A DNA stretch of 64,000 nt, from NCBI GenBank assembly GCA_015863195.1, contig JACBXO010000003.1:1-64000 (forward strand), read 5' to 3'. Each line of letters begins with the position of its first letter. Position 1 is the stretch's first letter. Shown one piece after another: positions 56,856 to 64,000 of this stretch. Under the pieces are notes generated by a model that saw only the letters and a list, made by a program, of their open reading frames with translations, had not been told where the DNA came from and did not search any database. The stretch comes from Aerococcaceae bacterium DSM 111022. GTDB lineage: Bacteria; Bacillota; Bacilli; Lactobacillales; Aerococcaceae. A program made the translations under genes and the position numbers.

Positions 56856-56926
56856 AAATTCCATTGTTTGTAGTGGGAATATCAGATCTATAGATTAATT
56901 AAGAAGTTGTGATGATTTTCGGTTTA

Positions 56927-57165
56927 AAAGTTGGTTGTTTGAGTTTAATACCTGAAACAACTAACAGAAACGCCGATAGTGTTGGTTGCTTGACCGTCAT
57001 GTTTCGGGTAATAACAATTTGTATTCTAAAAGTTGTTACTCATTTAGTCGTGTTTCGGTTACTAAGTATTTGTATTCTAAAAGTTGTTCCTCATTTAGTC
57101 GTGTTACGGTTACTAAGTATTTGTATTCTAAAAGTTGTTCCTCATCTAATTATGTCAAGGCAACA
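56927..57165. repeat. 51-bp tandem array, about five units (locus 4)
   Basis: TTGGTTG or TTGTT anchors lie at 56931, 56982, 57033, 57084 and 57135, each 51 bases apart. The last three units share TTGTATTCTAAAAGTTGTT and CTCATTTAGTCGTG; the first two are degenerate. Inverted TTAGT/ACTAA lies in the better units. The sequence is unrelated to loci 1-3. It lies between copy 2 of the multi-hairpin element and the ecf promoter. Confidence 0.85.
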
Positions 57166-57330
57166 TCTACTTAAAATCTGATCGGAGTGTTTGGATGACT
57201 AAATATTTAGTTTTCCAGAACGTACTTTAATGATTTTGCTATGGATGTGACTTTCTTTTTATTAGCGGTGGAATGTTTGGTGATACTTGGTTTATTGAGC
57301 TATACTTTTGAGAAAAAAAGGGTCTGTTAC

Positions 57331-57358
57331 TTACGTTTAGGGGGCTATGTGGTATAAT
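57331..57358 (+). promoter_or_regulatory. Promoter of ecfA1-ecfA2-ecfT-truA
   Basis: TTACGT and TATAAT with a 16-base spacer; the -10 is extended (TGGTATAAT). It ends 32 bases before the ecfA1 start. Confidence 0.7.
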
Positions 57359-57390
57359 GGGGAGGCATAAAATTTAAAGGAGTAGTCATT

Positions 57391-58227
57391 GTGGATAACA
57401 TTATTGAAATAAAAAATTTAACATTTAGCTATGAAGAAGATGCTAACAATGTGCTAAAAGACGTTTCCTTTGAGGTGAAGCAGGGGGAATGGTTGGCAAT
57501 TATTGGTCCAAATGGCTCTGGTAAATCAACGCTTGCGAGAATGATTAATGGCTTATTGGTGCCACAAGAAGGAACAATTACTGTTAATAATTTGACGCTT
57601 TCAGAAGAGACGGTTTGGGATGTGCGCTCGAGTGTGGGGATGGTTTTCCAAAATCCGGATAACCAATTCGTTGGGGCGACGGTTGAGGATGATGTGGCTT
57701 TTGGGCTTGAAAACCAAGGGGTGCCTCGTGAAGAGATGATTCCTCGTGTTAAAGAAGCGCTTGAAATGGTGAATATGTCGGCGTTTGTAAACCGTGAGCC
57801 GTCAAAATTATCGGGTGGTCAAAAGCAGCGTGTTGCGGTGGCGAGTGTGTATGCTTTGAGACCGGACGTGATTATTTTAGATGAGGCGACAGCGATGTTG
57901 GACCCGAAAGGGCGCCGTGAAGTGATTAAGGTAATCGATGCGTTGAGAGAGGCTTATGACTTAACGGTTATTTCGATTACGCATGATATTGAGGAAGCGG
58001 CTAGAGCGGACCGGATTATGGTTCTTAAAGATGGGGAAATTCAACAAATTGCTGCGCCGGAAGATGTTTTCAGTATAGGTGAAGGTTTGATACAGATGGG
58101 GTTAGATTTGCCTTTTGCCGAGAAATTACAAGCGAATTTAAAGGAATTAGGCGTGGAAGTGCCTGGTGAATATTTAACGGAGGAGGAATTGGTTCAATGG
58201 ATCAGTCAATCATATTTGAAAATGTAA
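57391..58227 (+). CDS. ecfA1: Energy-coupling factor transporter ATPase 1
   Basis: 278 residues. Walker A GPNGSGKST near residue 40, Q-loop VFQNPDNQFVGATVEDDVAFGLEN, signature LSGGQKQRVAVAS and Walker B VIILDEATAMLDP are complete. With EcfA2 and EcfT it energises several vitamin-binding S components, probably including QueT at 27.2 kb. The start is GTG after AAAGGAG. It overlaps ecfA2 by 31 bases. Confidence 0.95.
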   Translation: MDNIIEIKNLTFSYEEDANNVLKDVSFEVKQGEWLAIIGPNGSGKSTLARMINGLLVPQEGTITVNNLTLSEETVWDVRSSVGMVFQNPDNQFVGATVEDDVAFGLENQGVPREEMIPRVKEALEMVNMSAFVNREPSKLSGGQKQRVAVASVYALRPDVIILDEATAMLDPKGRREVIKVIDALREAYDLTVISITHDIEEAARADRIMVLKDGEIQQIAAPEDVFSIGEGLIQMGLDLPFAEKLQANLKELGVEVPGEYLTEEELVQWISQSYLKM

Positions 58228-59093
58228 GTCATGTTTATAATCAAGGGACGCCGTTTGCGACGCATGCATTAAAAGATGTTACGGTTTCGATTCCTGATAA
58301 TCAAATTACAGCAGTTATTGGGCATACCGGGTCAGGTAAGTCGACTTTTATTCAACATTTGAATGCATTGGTTCGACCAACTCAAGGTTCGCTTTATTTA
58401 TTTGGGGAGAAATTTACGGCTGATTCAAAACATGAGTCGTTAAAATGGTTACGTAAAAAAGTGGGGGTTGTTTTTCAATTTCCGGAGTCGCAACTTTTTG
58501 AGGAGACAGTTTTAAAAGATGTGATGTTTGGACCAATGAATTTTGGACTAACCGAAGAAGAGGCTAAAGCTGTGGCATTGGAAAAACTACAACTTGTAGG
58601 GCTTCCTGAATCTGTGTATGAGCGTTCGCCATTTGAATTAAGTGGGGGGCAAATGCGCCGTGTTGCGATTGCGGGCGTATTAGCACAAAACCCTGAGGTA
58701 CTTGTTTTAGATGAACCGACGGCAGGTTTAGACCCTTACGGCCACCATCAAATGATGGATATGTTTATGCGACTTCAAAATCAAGAACAATTAACGGTGA
58801 TTATGGTGTCACATCAAATGGATGATGTGGCTGAATATGCGGATCATATTATTGTTTTTGAGCACGGTGAAATTGTTAAAACGGGTACAACGCGTGATAT
58901 TTTCAATGAACCTGAATTACTAGAATCAAAACAATTAGACTTACCCCATGCGGCTTCTTTTGTCCAAAAGGTTGAGGACGCCTTAGGCCGTGATATTATG
59001 TCTTCAAATGATGTGCCAATTACGGTTGAAGAAGTGGCTCAGTTATTAATTGCTGAAAAGGAACGTTTAGTTAAGGGGGAGACACATGTTTGA
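58197..59093 (+). CDS. ecfA2: Energy-coupling factor transporter ATPase 2
   Basis: 298 residues. Walker A GHTGSGKST near residue 41, the Q-loop FQFPESQLFEETVLKDVMFGP, signature LSGGQMRRVAIAG and Walker B VLVLDEPTAGLDP. Paralogue and partner of EcfA1. It starts inside the end of ecfA1 with AGGAGGAATTG upstream and overlaps ecfT by 8 bases, so the three are translationally coupled. Confidence 0.95.
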   Translation: MDQSIIFENVSHVYNQGTPFATHALKDVTVSIPDNQITAVIGHTGSGKSTFIQHLNALVRPTQGSLYLFGEKFTADSKHESLKWLRKKVGVVFQFPESQLFEETVLKDVMFGPMNFGLTEEEAKAVALEKLQLVGLPESVYERSPFELSGGQMRRVAIAGVLAQNPEVLVLDEPTAGLDPYGHHQMMDMFMRLQNQEQLTVIMVSHQMDDVAEYADHIIVFEHGEIVKTGTTRDIFNEPELLESKQLDLPHAASFVQKVEDALGRDIMSSNDVPITVEEVAQLLIAEKERLVKGETHV

Positions 59094-59889
59094 TAATGTT
59101 TTAATTGGTCGTTATATTCAAGGCGACTCGGTCATTCATCATCTCGATCCGAGAACGAAATTAATTTTAAGTTTTGTGATGATTATTTTAGTGTTCATGG
59201 CAAACAGTTGGCTCAGTTATGTTTTATTAATTGCTTTTGTGATGTTGGCTGTTATATTAACCGGGATTAATTTAGGTGTCTTCATTCGGGGAATTAGACC
59301 AATGATTTGGTTGATTCTTTTTACGGTTATTTTCCAAGTCCTGTTTTCAACAGGAGGAACGGTTTATTTCCAATGGGGACCCATTGCGGTTACTTCAGCC
59401 GGTATTATTAATGGAGTTTTAATCTTTGTTCGTTTGGTGTTAATTATTATGATGTCGACGGTTTTAACTTTAACCACGTCACCTTTAGAATTAACCGATG
59501 GGATTGAACATTTACTACGTCCATTGGAACGATTTGGTTTCCCAACGCATGAGATTGCTTTGATGATGTCGATTGCTTTACGTTATGTACCGACTTTAAT
59601 GGATGAAACGCAAAAAATTATGAATGCACAAAAATCACGTGGTGTAGAGTTTGATCAGGGGAGTTTTATTGACCGTGTGAAAGCTTTTGTTCCGATTTTA
59701 GTGCCACTATTTGTGAGTGCTTTTAATCGTGCAGATGAAATGGCAAATGCGATGGAAGCGCGTGGTTACCGTGGTGGTGAAGGGCGAACTAAATACCGTC
59801 AATTAGATTATAGTCGGATTGATTTAATAGCTGGTTTATTGGTGGTCTTAATTTTTGCGGCGATTATTGTGATTTATTTTGTGATTTAG
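59086..59889 (+). CDS. ecfT: Energy-coupling factor transporter transmembrane subunit
   Basis: 267 residues with several membrane spans. It has the two Ala-Arg-Gly-like coupling helices of EcfT: AQKSRGVEF near residue 182 and AMEARGYRGG near residue 223. It links the ATPases to S components. Followed by truA after nine bases. Confidence 0.94.
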   Translation: MFDNVLIGRYIQGDSVIHHLDPRTKLILSFVMIILVFMANSWLSYVLLIAFVMLAVILTGINLGVFIRGIRPMIWLILFTVIFQVLFSTGGTVYFQWGPIAVTSAGIINGVLIFVRLVLIIMMSTVLTLTTSPLELTDGIEHLLRPLERFGFPTHEIALMMSIALRYVPTLMDETQKIMNAQKSRGVEFDQGSFIDRVKAFVPILVPLFVSAFNRADEMANAMEARGYRGGEGRTKYRQLDYSRIDLIAGLLVVLIFAAIIVIYFVI

Positions 59890-59898
59890 GAGTTATAA

Positions 59899-60684
59899 AT
59901 GGCTAATTATGCGATTAAAGTTGAATATGATGGGACCAATTATGTTGGCTATCAAGTCCAACCGAATGGGCCAAGTATTCAAAGTCAAATTGAAAAAGCA
60001 ATTCAACTGATGGCGAAGTTACCTAAGGATCAGTTTATCCCGACAATTGGGTCGGGACGGACCGATTCAGGGGTACATGCTAAAGGGCAAGTGGTTCAAT
60101 TCGATTATCCTGCTGAAATTAAATCGGAGAATCTTCTTCGAGCCCTCAACAGTATTTTACCCGATGATATTCGGGTGAGTGCGGTGGCGCCGGTAGCCGA
60201 GGATTTTCATGCGAGGTATTCAGCTGTTTCGAAGACCTATCGTTTTGTGGTCAATAATGAGCGTTTCCCGGATCCTTTTACGCGGCTTTATAGTTTACAT
60301 CATCCTTACCGTTGTGATGTTTCGAGAATGCAGGAAGCGATTGAAGTGATTGTGGGGACGCATGATTTTACGAGTTTTTGTTCAACGAAGACGGATAAAA
60401 CGAATTTAGTTCGGACGATTTATGAGGCGAGTGTCGTTTATGATACGCCTCATTTTATCTTTGAATTTAAAGGAAATGGTTTTTTATATAATATGATTCG
60501 TATTCTGGTTGGCACACTCCTTCAAATTGGGGATGGGTTGAAGCCGGTGGATGAATTAGAAAGACTGTTAAAAGTTTTGGACCGCAATGAGGCGGGGCCA
60601 ACAGCGAATGGGAATGGTTTATACATGATGGAAGTGGGTTATAAAGAGGATCCATTTGCACATCCAGATGCTTATTCATTATAG
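59899..60684 (+). CDS. truA: tRNA pseudouridine(38-40) synthase TruA
   Basis: 261 residues. TIGSGRTDSGVHAKGQVVQFD near residue 50 contains the catalytic Asp; RYSAVSKTYRF and FLYNMIRILVGTLLQIG are typical. It modifies uridines in the anticodon arm of tRNAs. GGAGTT precedes the ATG. Usually followed by rplM-rpsI in Bacillota; here an unknown gene follows instead. Confidence 0.95.
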   Translation: MANYAIKVEYDGTNYVGYQVQPNGPSIQSQIEKAIQLMAKLPKDQFIPTIGSGRTDSGVHAKGQVVQFDYPAEIKSENLLRALNSILPDDIRVSAVAPVAEDFHARYSAVSKTYRFVVNNERFPDPFTRLYSLHHPYRCDVSRMQEAIEVIVGTHDFTSFCSTKTDKTNLVRTIYEASVVYDTPHFIFEFKGNGFLYNMIRILVGTLLQIGDGLKPVDELERLLKVLDRNEAGPTANGNGLYMMEVGYKEDPFAHPDAYSL

Positions 60685-60699
60685 TGGAGGAGGGATTTT

Positions 60700-61227
60700 A
60701 TCGAAACTGAGACACCACAAATCTTATCGTTATTTGAACATGAAGATGGTAAGAAATGGGTTGCGGAACTCGTTGGTCCTGATCCTACTTTTAAGTTGAA
60801 GCGGGATTTTTTACCGGAAACCAACACCAATGAATATGAATTGTTTGATGGTTTTTATCAAATTCATGGTACACATCCTGGTATTACGCCTTTTACGAAG
60901 GAGTATTGCCGGGTGGATAATGGGCGAATGACGCGTTATTTATCTTTTAGGGAAATGTTAGGGTGGATTCCTCAAATGGAGAGTTTGAAACCGCGCCGTG
61001 TTAAAAACATAAAAGGGCAAATTTATCGTCAATTAGATGAAATTAGTGGTAAATTTGATAACTATTTAATCACGGATGAGATTATGTATCAAAAAGAACA
61101 AGTGGATTTTGTTGATGACCCAGACCAATTAAGACAAGCGTTAAGCCAATTGGTAAGACAGAAACCAAAAATGATAAAGACTTATGAAAAGCAAATTGAA
61201 TTGTACCGCCAAATGCCCGAGCAGTAA
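60700..61227 (+). CDS. Unknown protein, apparently without a standard start codon
   Basis: The frame is coding-like from about 60700: TETPQILSLFEHEDGKKW, then LKRDFLPETNTNEYELFDG and later FREMLGWIPQMESLKPRRV. About 175 residues; no family recognised. TGGAGGAGGG (60684-60694) is an excellent ribosome binding site, but at the proper distance the in-frame codon is ATC (60700). The first TTG in frame is at 60796, far from any site and inside the conserved-looking sequence. Either AUC is used, or there is a sequencing change or mutation of ATG. It lies 15 bases after truA and is probably in that operon. Confidence 0.6.
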   Translation: METETPQILSLFEHEDGKKWVAELVGPDPTFKLKRDFLPETNTNEYELFDGFYQIHGTHPGITPFTKEYCRVDNGRMTRYLSFREMLGWIPQMESLKPRRVKNIKGQIYRQLDEISGKFDNYLITDEIMYQKEQVDFVDDPDQLRQALSQLVRQKPKMIKTYEKQIELYRQMPEQ

Positions 61228-61243
61228 TGAGTTCGGGTGTTTT
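61213..61243 (+). terminator. Terminator after the unknown gene
   Basis: CCCGA pairs with TCGGG around the stop codon region, followed by TGTTTTTG. Confidence 0.65.
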
Positions 61244-61252
61244 TGTAATTAC

Positions 61253-61291
61253 GGAGCCGGGGAGTCAGATAGATGACTCCCCGGCTTCCTA
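61253..61291. terminator. Long perfect GC-rich hairpin
   Basis: GGAGCCGGGGAGTCA pairs with TGACTCCCCGGCTTCC almost perfectly (about 15 bp) around GATAGA. No T-run follows directly, so it may be a transcript stabiliser or weak terminator between convergent genes. Confidence 0.6.
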
Positions 61292-61318
61292 ATTTTGGTG
61301 AGAAAAAAACGCAAACAA

Positions 61319-61358
61319 AAATGCGAAGGAGCAAGCAGCTCTTTCGCTTTTTCCAATG
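61319..61358. terminator. Bidirectional terminator before the end of mscS
   Basis: GCGAAGGAGC pairs with GCTCTTTCGC (one G-T pair) around AAGCA, with T5 on the plus strand and a T-rich tail on the minus strand. Confidence 0.75.
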
Positions 61359-61392
61359 CAGTAGAATTTTCAATCAGCCACAAAATCTCTCA

Positions 61393-62279
61393 CTATTCCC
61401 CACGTGAAGCAACGACTTCTTCAAAGGTCACTGGTTCGCGGTCAGCGTTACCAAAGGCGAGTGGTCTAGTGATTCCGGCTTCGGTTAATTTTTGACTGAT
61501 ATGGGCAGTATAATAACCATCAACATCAGCCACGTCGTCAGTCGTTGAATGTAGTCTGACACGGTAACTAAGTGCCCGTAATCATCCCGGGTTGCGCCGT
61601 AGTAAATAACCTCTTCTGTTAATAGTGAGCGAATCGATTCATCGGCTGTTTCGACAGCCTGTTTAACGACTGTTTCGACATCTTTAAAATTGGTTTCAGG
61701 GTAGACATTAAAATCAACATCAAAACGAATGGGTTTAACCGATTCATTGATAATATCGGTAATGTTGCGGTGTGGGATATAGTAATAGTAATGCTCCCAG
61801 TCTTCTAAAACAGTAGTTCTAAGTCCGACATGTCTTACTTTCCCTGAATGGTCTCCGACATGAATATAATCGCCGACTTTATATTGTCTTTCTAATTGGA
61901 TAAAAAAGCCATTAACGACATCGGAAACAAACCCTTGTGCCCCTAAACCAATGGCTAGAGACAGAATTCCGGCACCTGCAACCAGTGTCGCTACCGGGAC
62001 GCCTAAAATACTAAGGATTGAATAGATTAAGATAAAATAGTAGGTATATTGTAACGCATTTTGGATTAAATCGTTGAGGGTGCGGTCTGCATGCTGATTG
62101 TGTCTTCTTTGCCAGCGGTCAAAATAAAAATCAATCGCTTTGGATAATAGTTTTTTGATTAAATAAAAAGCGATGATTGTCACCGCAATTTGGGCGATTG
62201 TTTCAATTAAACGAATGGATAAATTAATTAAATTTTGTTGTGAGAAAAAATGATCAAATTGCTGTACCGTTTCTTCCAT
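61393..62279 (-). pseudogene. mscS: Small-conductance mechanosensitive channel, frameshifted near the C-terminus
   Basis: MscS family: several N-terminal spans, then VATLVAGAGILSLAIGLGAQGFVSDVVNGF, the pore helix TM3, and a beta domain with VGDYIHVGDHSGKVRHVGLRTTVLED. The intact frame ends at 61485 after an atypical tail. In the next frame the C-terminal domain continues well: YRVRLHSTTDDVADVDGYY, then ISQKLTEAGITRPLAFGNAD, to a stop at 61393. A single missing G in GGG near 61575-61577 (minus-strand reading) explains this. About 295 residues if repaired. It may be a sequencing error, a true pseudogene or phase variation. The ATG at 62279 follows AAAGGAG. Confidence 0.8.
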
Positions 62280-62393
62280 TGATATCAACTCCTTTATTTT
62301 TCATGATAACATGAATGACTGAAAAATTTACAAAAGCAGTTTAATCAATTGAAAAACGAGTATTTTCTTATTCGTTGTCTCAGCAATATTTTA

Positions 62394-62423
62394 CAAAAAA
62401 ACCAGCAGAAAATTCTGCTGGCT
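62394..62423 (-). terminator. Terminator after the conserved unknown gene
   Basis: On the minus strand CCAGCAGAA pairs with TTCTGCTGG, followed by T7. Confidence 0.85.
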
Positions 62424-62440
62424 TGAATGTTATTTATAAA

Positions 62441-63097
62441 TTAAGCGTCGCTTGCATCTTTGATTTGTGAAATTGAAAGCTCAATATTTTCAATACAATC
62501 TAAAATATATGGGTGTAATTGATCAACCAATTCATCGATATGATCGATTTGAACAATTGGTTTATAAGTATTCATAATGTCTTGTAAAATTTCTGTCAAG
62601 ATAGTTGAAGGAATACCTAATTCATGTTTAATCACGCGGTGTAAGTCTCCGATGAAATGGTAACGTTGACCCACTAATTCTAAGTAGTCGGTTGATTTAT
62701 CACGTTCTTTAATTAAAACGACACGACCTAAATAGTGGTCATAATAAGCTAAATATGTTTTAGCGTTAAAGTAATAGTGTAATAAATCATAAGTATCTTC
62801 GATTGTGAAGTTACGTTTCAATTTACCGGTTGTAATATTTTCGCGTAAGCGGTTAACATTTTTCATAACAGCATCGACTTTTTCTTGCTTACTCATGTCA
62901 TCGTTGATTACATCTTCGATATTAACAATGGCTGTATTCCATACAGATTCACGACGGCTGAAACGGTAAAAGTAACGATAATAGTCATGTAAAATATAGT
63001 CACGGCGACGAATATTGTAGACAATAAACTGGTATCTTGGACGTTCCTCGTACTCTTCAATTAATTGGATAGCTTTGCGCTCAGTAATTTTTTCCAT
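62441..63097 (-). CDS. Conserved unknown protein, charged and tyrosine-rich
   Basis: 218 residues, no membrane span or signal peptide. It is rich in Tyr, Arg and Asp (IRRRDYILHDYYRYFYRFSRRES near residue 40; DLLHYYFNAKTYLAYYDHYLG near residue 115). It looks cytoplasmic and mostly helical. No family is recognised. The frame opens at 63184, but AAAGGAG lies five bases before the ATG at 63097. It has its own terminator. Function cannot be given. Confidence 0.65.
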   Translation of the reverse strand: MEKITERKAIQLIEEYEERPRYQFIVYNIRRRDYILHDYYRYFYRFSRRESVWNTAIVNIEDVINDDMSKQEKVDAVMKNVNRLRENITTGKLKRNFTIEDTYDLLHYYFNAKTYLAYYDHYLGRVVLIKERDKSTDYLELVGQRYHFIGDLHRVIKHELGIPSTILTEILQDIMNTYKPIVQIDHIDELVDQLHPYILDCIENIELSISQIKDASDA

Positions 63098-63216
63098 ATT
63101 TACTCCTTTAACTCTCCATTGCCTGGAAATTAGTGTAAGATATTGATGTTTATAAATAAAGTCTATCTTATTTTTATAAAACAATCAAGTGACTAAAAAC
63201 TAATTTAAGAGGTATT

Positions 63217-63723
63217 ATGATGCAGATACGGAAAACAAATATAGAAGACATTCCAGCCATTTTAGAAACATTTAGCTTTGCCAGAACAACTATTCGAAAC
63301 ACTGGAAATACCGTCCAATGGGCAGGCGAATATCCAGGGAAAATCGATATCGAAAAAGACATCGAATTAGACCATAGTTATGTCTGTATAGCGACAGAAG
63401 ATGATTCAGGCGTAGAACCAGGCACAATCCTTGCCACCTTCGCCTTACCCAATACACCCGACCCAACCTACGCCAATATTAAAGGAGCCTGGTTAAATAA
63501 CGACCCTTATGTCACGATTCACCGTATCGCTGCTAACGGCAAGCTAAAGGGCGCAGGACGCTATTGTATGGAATGGGTGAGCGATAATCACTCTAATATT
63601 CGAATCGACACCCACGAATTAAACAAGCCAATGTTAAAATTAATTGACCAATTAGGCTTCCAGTACTGCGGCGAAATCATGGCCGCTGACCACACACCGC
63701 GCCTCGCTTTCCAAAAAATCTAA
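63217..63723 (+). CDS. GNAT-family N-acetyltransferase
   Basis: 168 residues. MQIRKTNIEDIPAILETF is a typical GNAT N-terminus (I-R-x-a-x-x-x-D), IHRIAANGKLKGAGRYCMEW holds the acetyl-CoA loop in slightly degenerate form (K-G-A-G), and IRIDTHELNKPMLKLIDQLGFQYCG is a common GNAT C-terminal motif. The substrate is unknown. Two adjacent ATGs (63217 and 63220) follow AAGAGGT; either may be used. Confidence 0.8.
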   Translation: MMQIRKTNIEDIPAILETFSFARTTIRNTGNTVQWAGEYPGKIDIEKDIELDHSYVCIATEDDSGVEPGTILATFALPNTPDPTYANIKGAWLNNDPYVTIHRIAANGKLKGAGRYCMEWVSDNHSNIRIDTHELNKPMLKLIDQLGFQYCGEIMAADHTPRLAFQKI

Positions 63724-63798
63724 ACAATAATTTTAGGAAAAGTATGGCACTCGCTTTCTTAAGCAGTTAACTTCCTAGTAGAATATAAATAACTAAAA

Positions 63799-63847
63799 TG
63801 CCTGTAAATGAACGATTAGTCGTCTTTATTTACAGGTGTTTTTTCTT
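63799..63847. terminator. Terminator between convergent GNAT and partial gene
   Basis: CCTGTAAAT (63801-63809) pairs with ATTTACAGG (63828-63836), followed by T6. The stop of the minus-strand gene lies in the right arm. Confidence 0.7.
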
Positions 63848-64000
63848 TTCATATTTTATCTTGCGGTAAACATTTTCAATGGCTTGATCAATCTGACCAG
63901 AGTAGTCAAATTCACTCCAAGGGTAACAAGATGGTGGCGATGAGACAATACTAATCTTCTTCTTTAAAGTAGGGTGATAACAGCGCAATTGAACAGACCA
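63830..64000 (-). CDS. C-terminal end of a gene, possibly RluA-family pseudouridine synthase
   Basis: 56 codons and a stop in an open minus-strand frame that runs off the window: VQLRCYHPTLKKKISIVSSP, PWSEFDYSGQIDQAIENVY. The 'L...HP...KK...' pattern followed by a P-containing acidic stretch resembles the C-terminus of RluA/RluD enzymes. That is a weak match; the catalytic domain is outside the window. Confidence 0.35.
   Translation of the reverse strand, partial: WSVQLRCYHPTLKKKISIVSSPPSCYPWSEFDYSGQIDQAIENVYRKIKYEKKKHL

Noticed and set aside
56909-57181. Small frames across locus 4
   Set aside because: Two frames are open at once over a 51-bp array, and neither has a ribosome binding site.

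Overview
The window comes from a low-GC Gram-positive bacterium of the order Lactobacillales. Evidence: AT-rich DNA with strong AGGAGG-type ribosome binding sites, a Bacillota-type str/S10/spc/alpha ribosomal gene order, a 61-residue zinc-type S14, ECF-transporter and truA genes near the ribosomal cluster, and an Enterococcus hirae-like Na+ V-type ATPase (ntp) operon next to Ktr potassium-uptake genes. A member of Aerococcaceae or Carnobacteriaceae is plausible, but the genus cannot be fixed from the sequence alone.

Layout. 1-1450: end of a thiolase gene and a two-subunit acyl-CoA:acetoacetate CoA-transferase. 1894-5771: two paralogous GPH sugar:cation symporters on the minus strand around a TetR-type regulator. 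6293-7726: gnd. 8188-13031: minus-strand deoxynucleoside operon deoC-deoB-deoR-pnuC-pdp. 13.1-15.1 kb: about 2 kb with no credible protein gene, holding an inverted-repeat element, a 51-bp tandem array, a multi-hairpin repeat and a candidate large structured RNA. 15.1-18.3 kb: creatininase-like gene, AraC regulator and FGGY sugar kinase. 18.3-21.0 kb: small regulator, thioesterase, membrane ferric-reductase-like flavoprotein and GNAT protein. 21.3-25.8 kb: rpsL-rpsG-fusA and tuf. 25.8-29.4 kb: a channel-like membrane protein, queT and a second ferric-reductase-like gene. 30.0-43.8 kb: the S10-spc-alpha cluster from rpsJ to rplQ, with secY, adk, infA, rpmJ and rpoA. 44.2-54.8 kb: ktrB-ktrA-ntpFIKECGABD. 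55.2-57.2 kb: thioesterase, small membrane protein and repeats. 57.4-61.2 kb: ecfA1-ecfA2-ecfT-truA and an unknown gene. 61.4-64.0 kb: a frameshifted mscS, a conserved unknown, a GNAT and the end of one more gene.

How the genes work together. The deo operon salvages deoxynucleosides into glyceraldehyde-3-phosphate and acetaldehyde. The ntp ATPase has the Na+-binding residues of the E. hirae proteolipid, and Ktr is usually Na+-coupled, so the ktr-ntp block probably forms a Na+ extrusion / K+ uptake unit. It sits, with repeat-rich DNA, between rplQ and ecfA1, which are neighbours in many Bacillota.

The most unusual signals are non-coding. Four intergenic loci carry tandem repeats from three unrelated sequence families, yet all share a period of exactly 51 bp (about five helical turns), mostly with an inverted repeat inside each unit; one locus also uses 41 bp. 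A region near 14.75-15.12 kb has nested, long-range complementary arms and a promoter-like sequence just upstream, which suggests a structured RNA of about 370 nt. A four-hairpin element occurs twice, in opposite orientations. The unknown gene after truA seems to lack any ATG, GTG or TTG at its ribosome binding site, and mscS carries a one-base frameshift.
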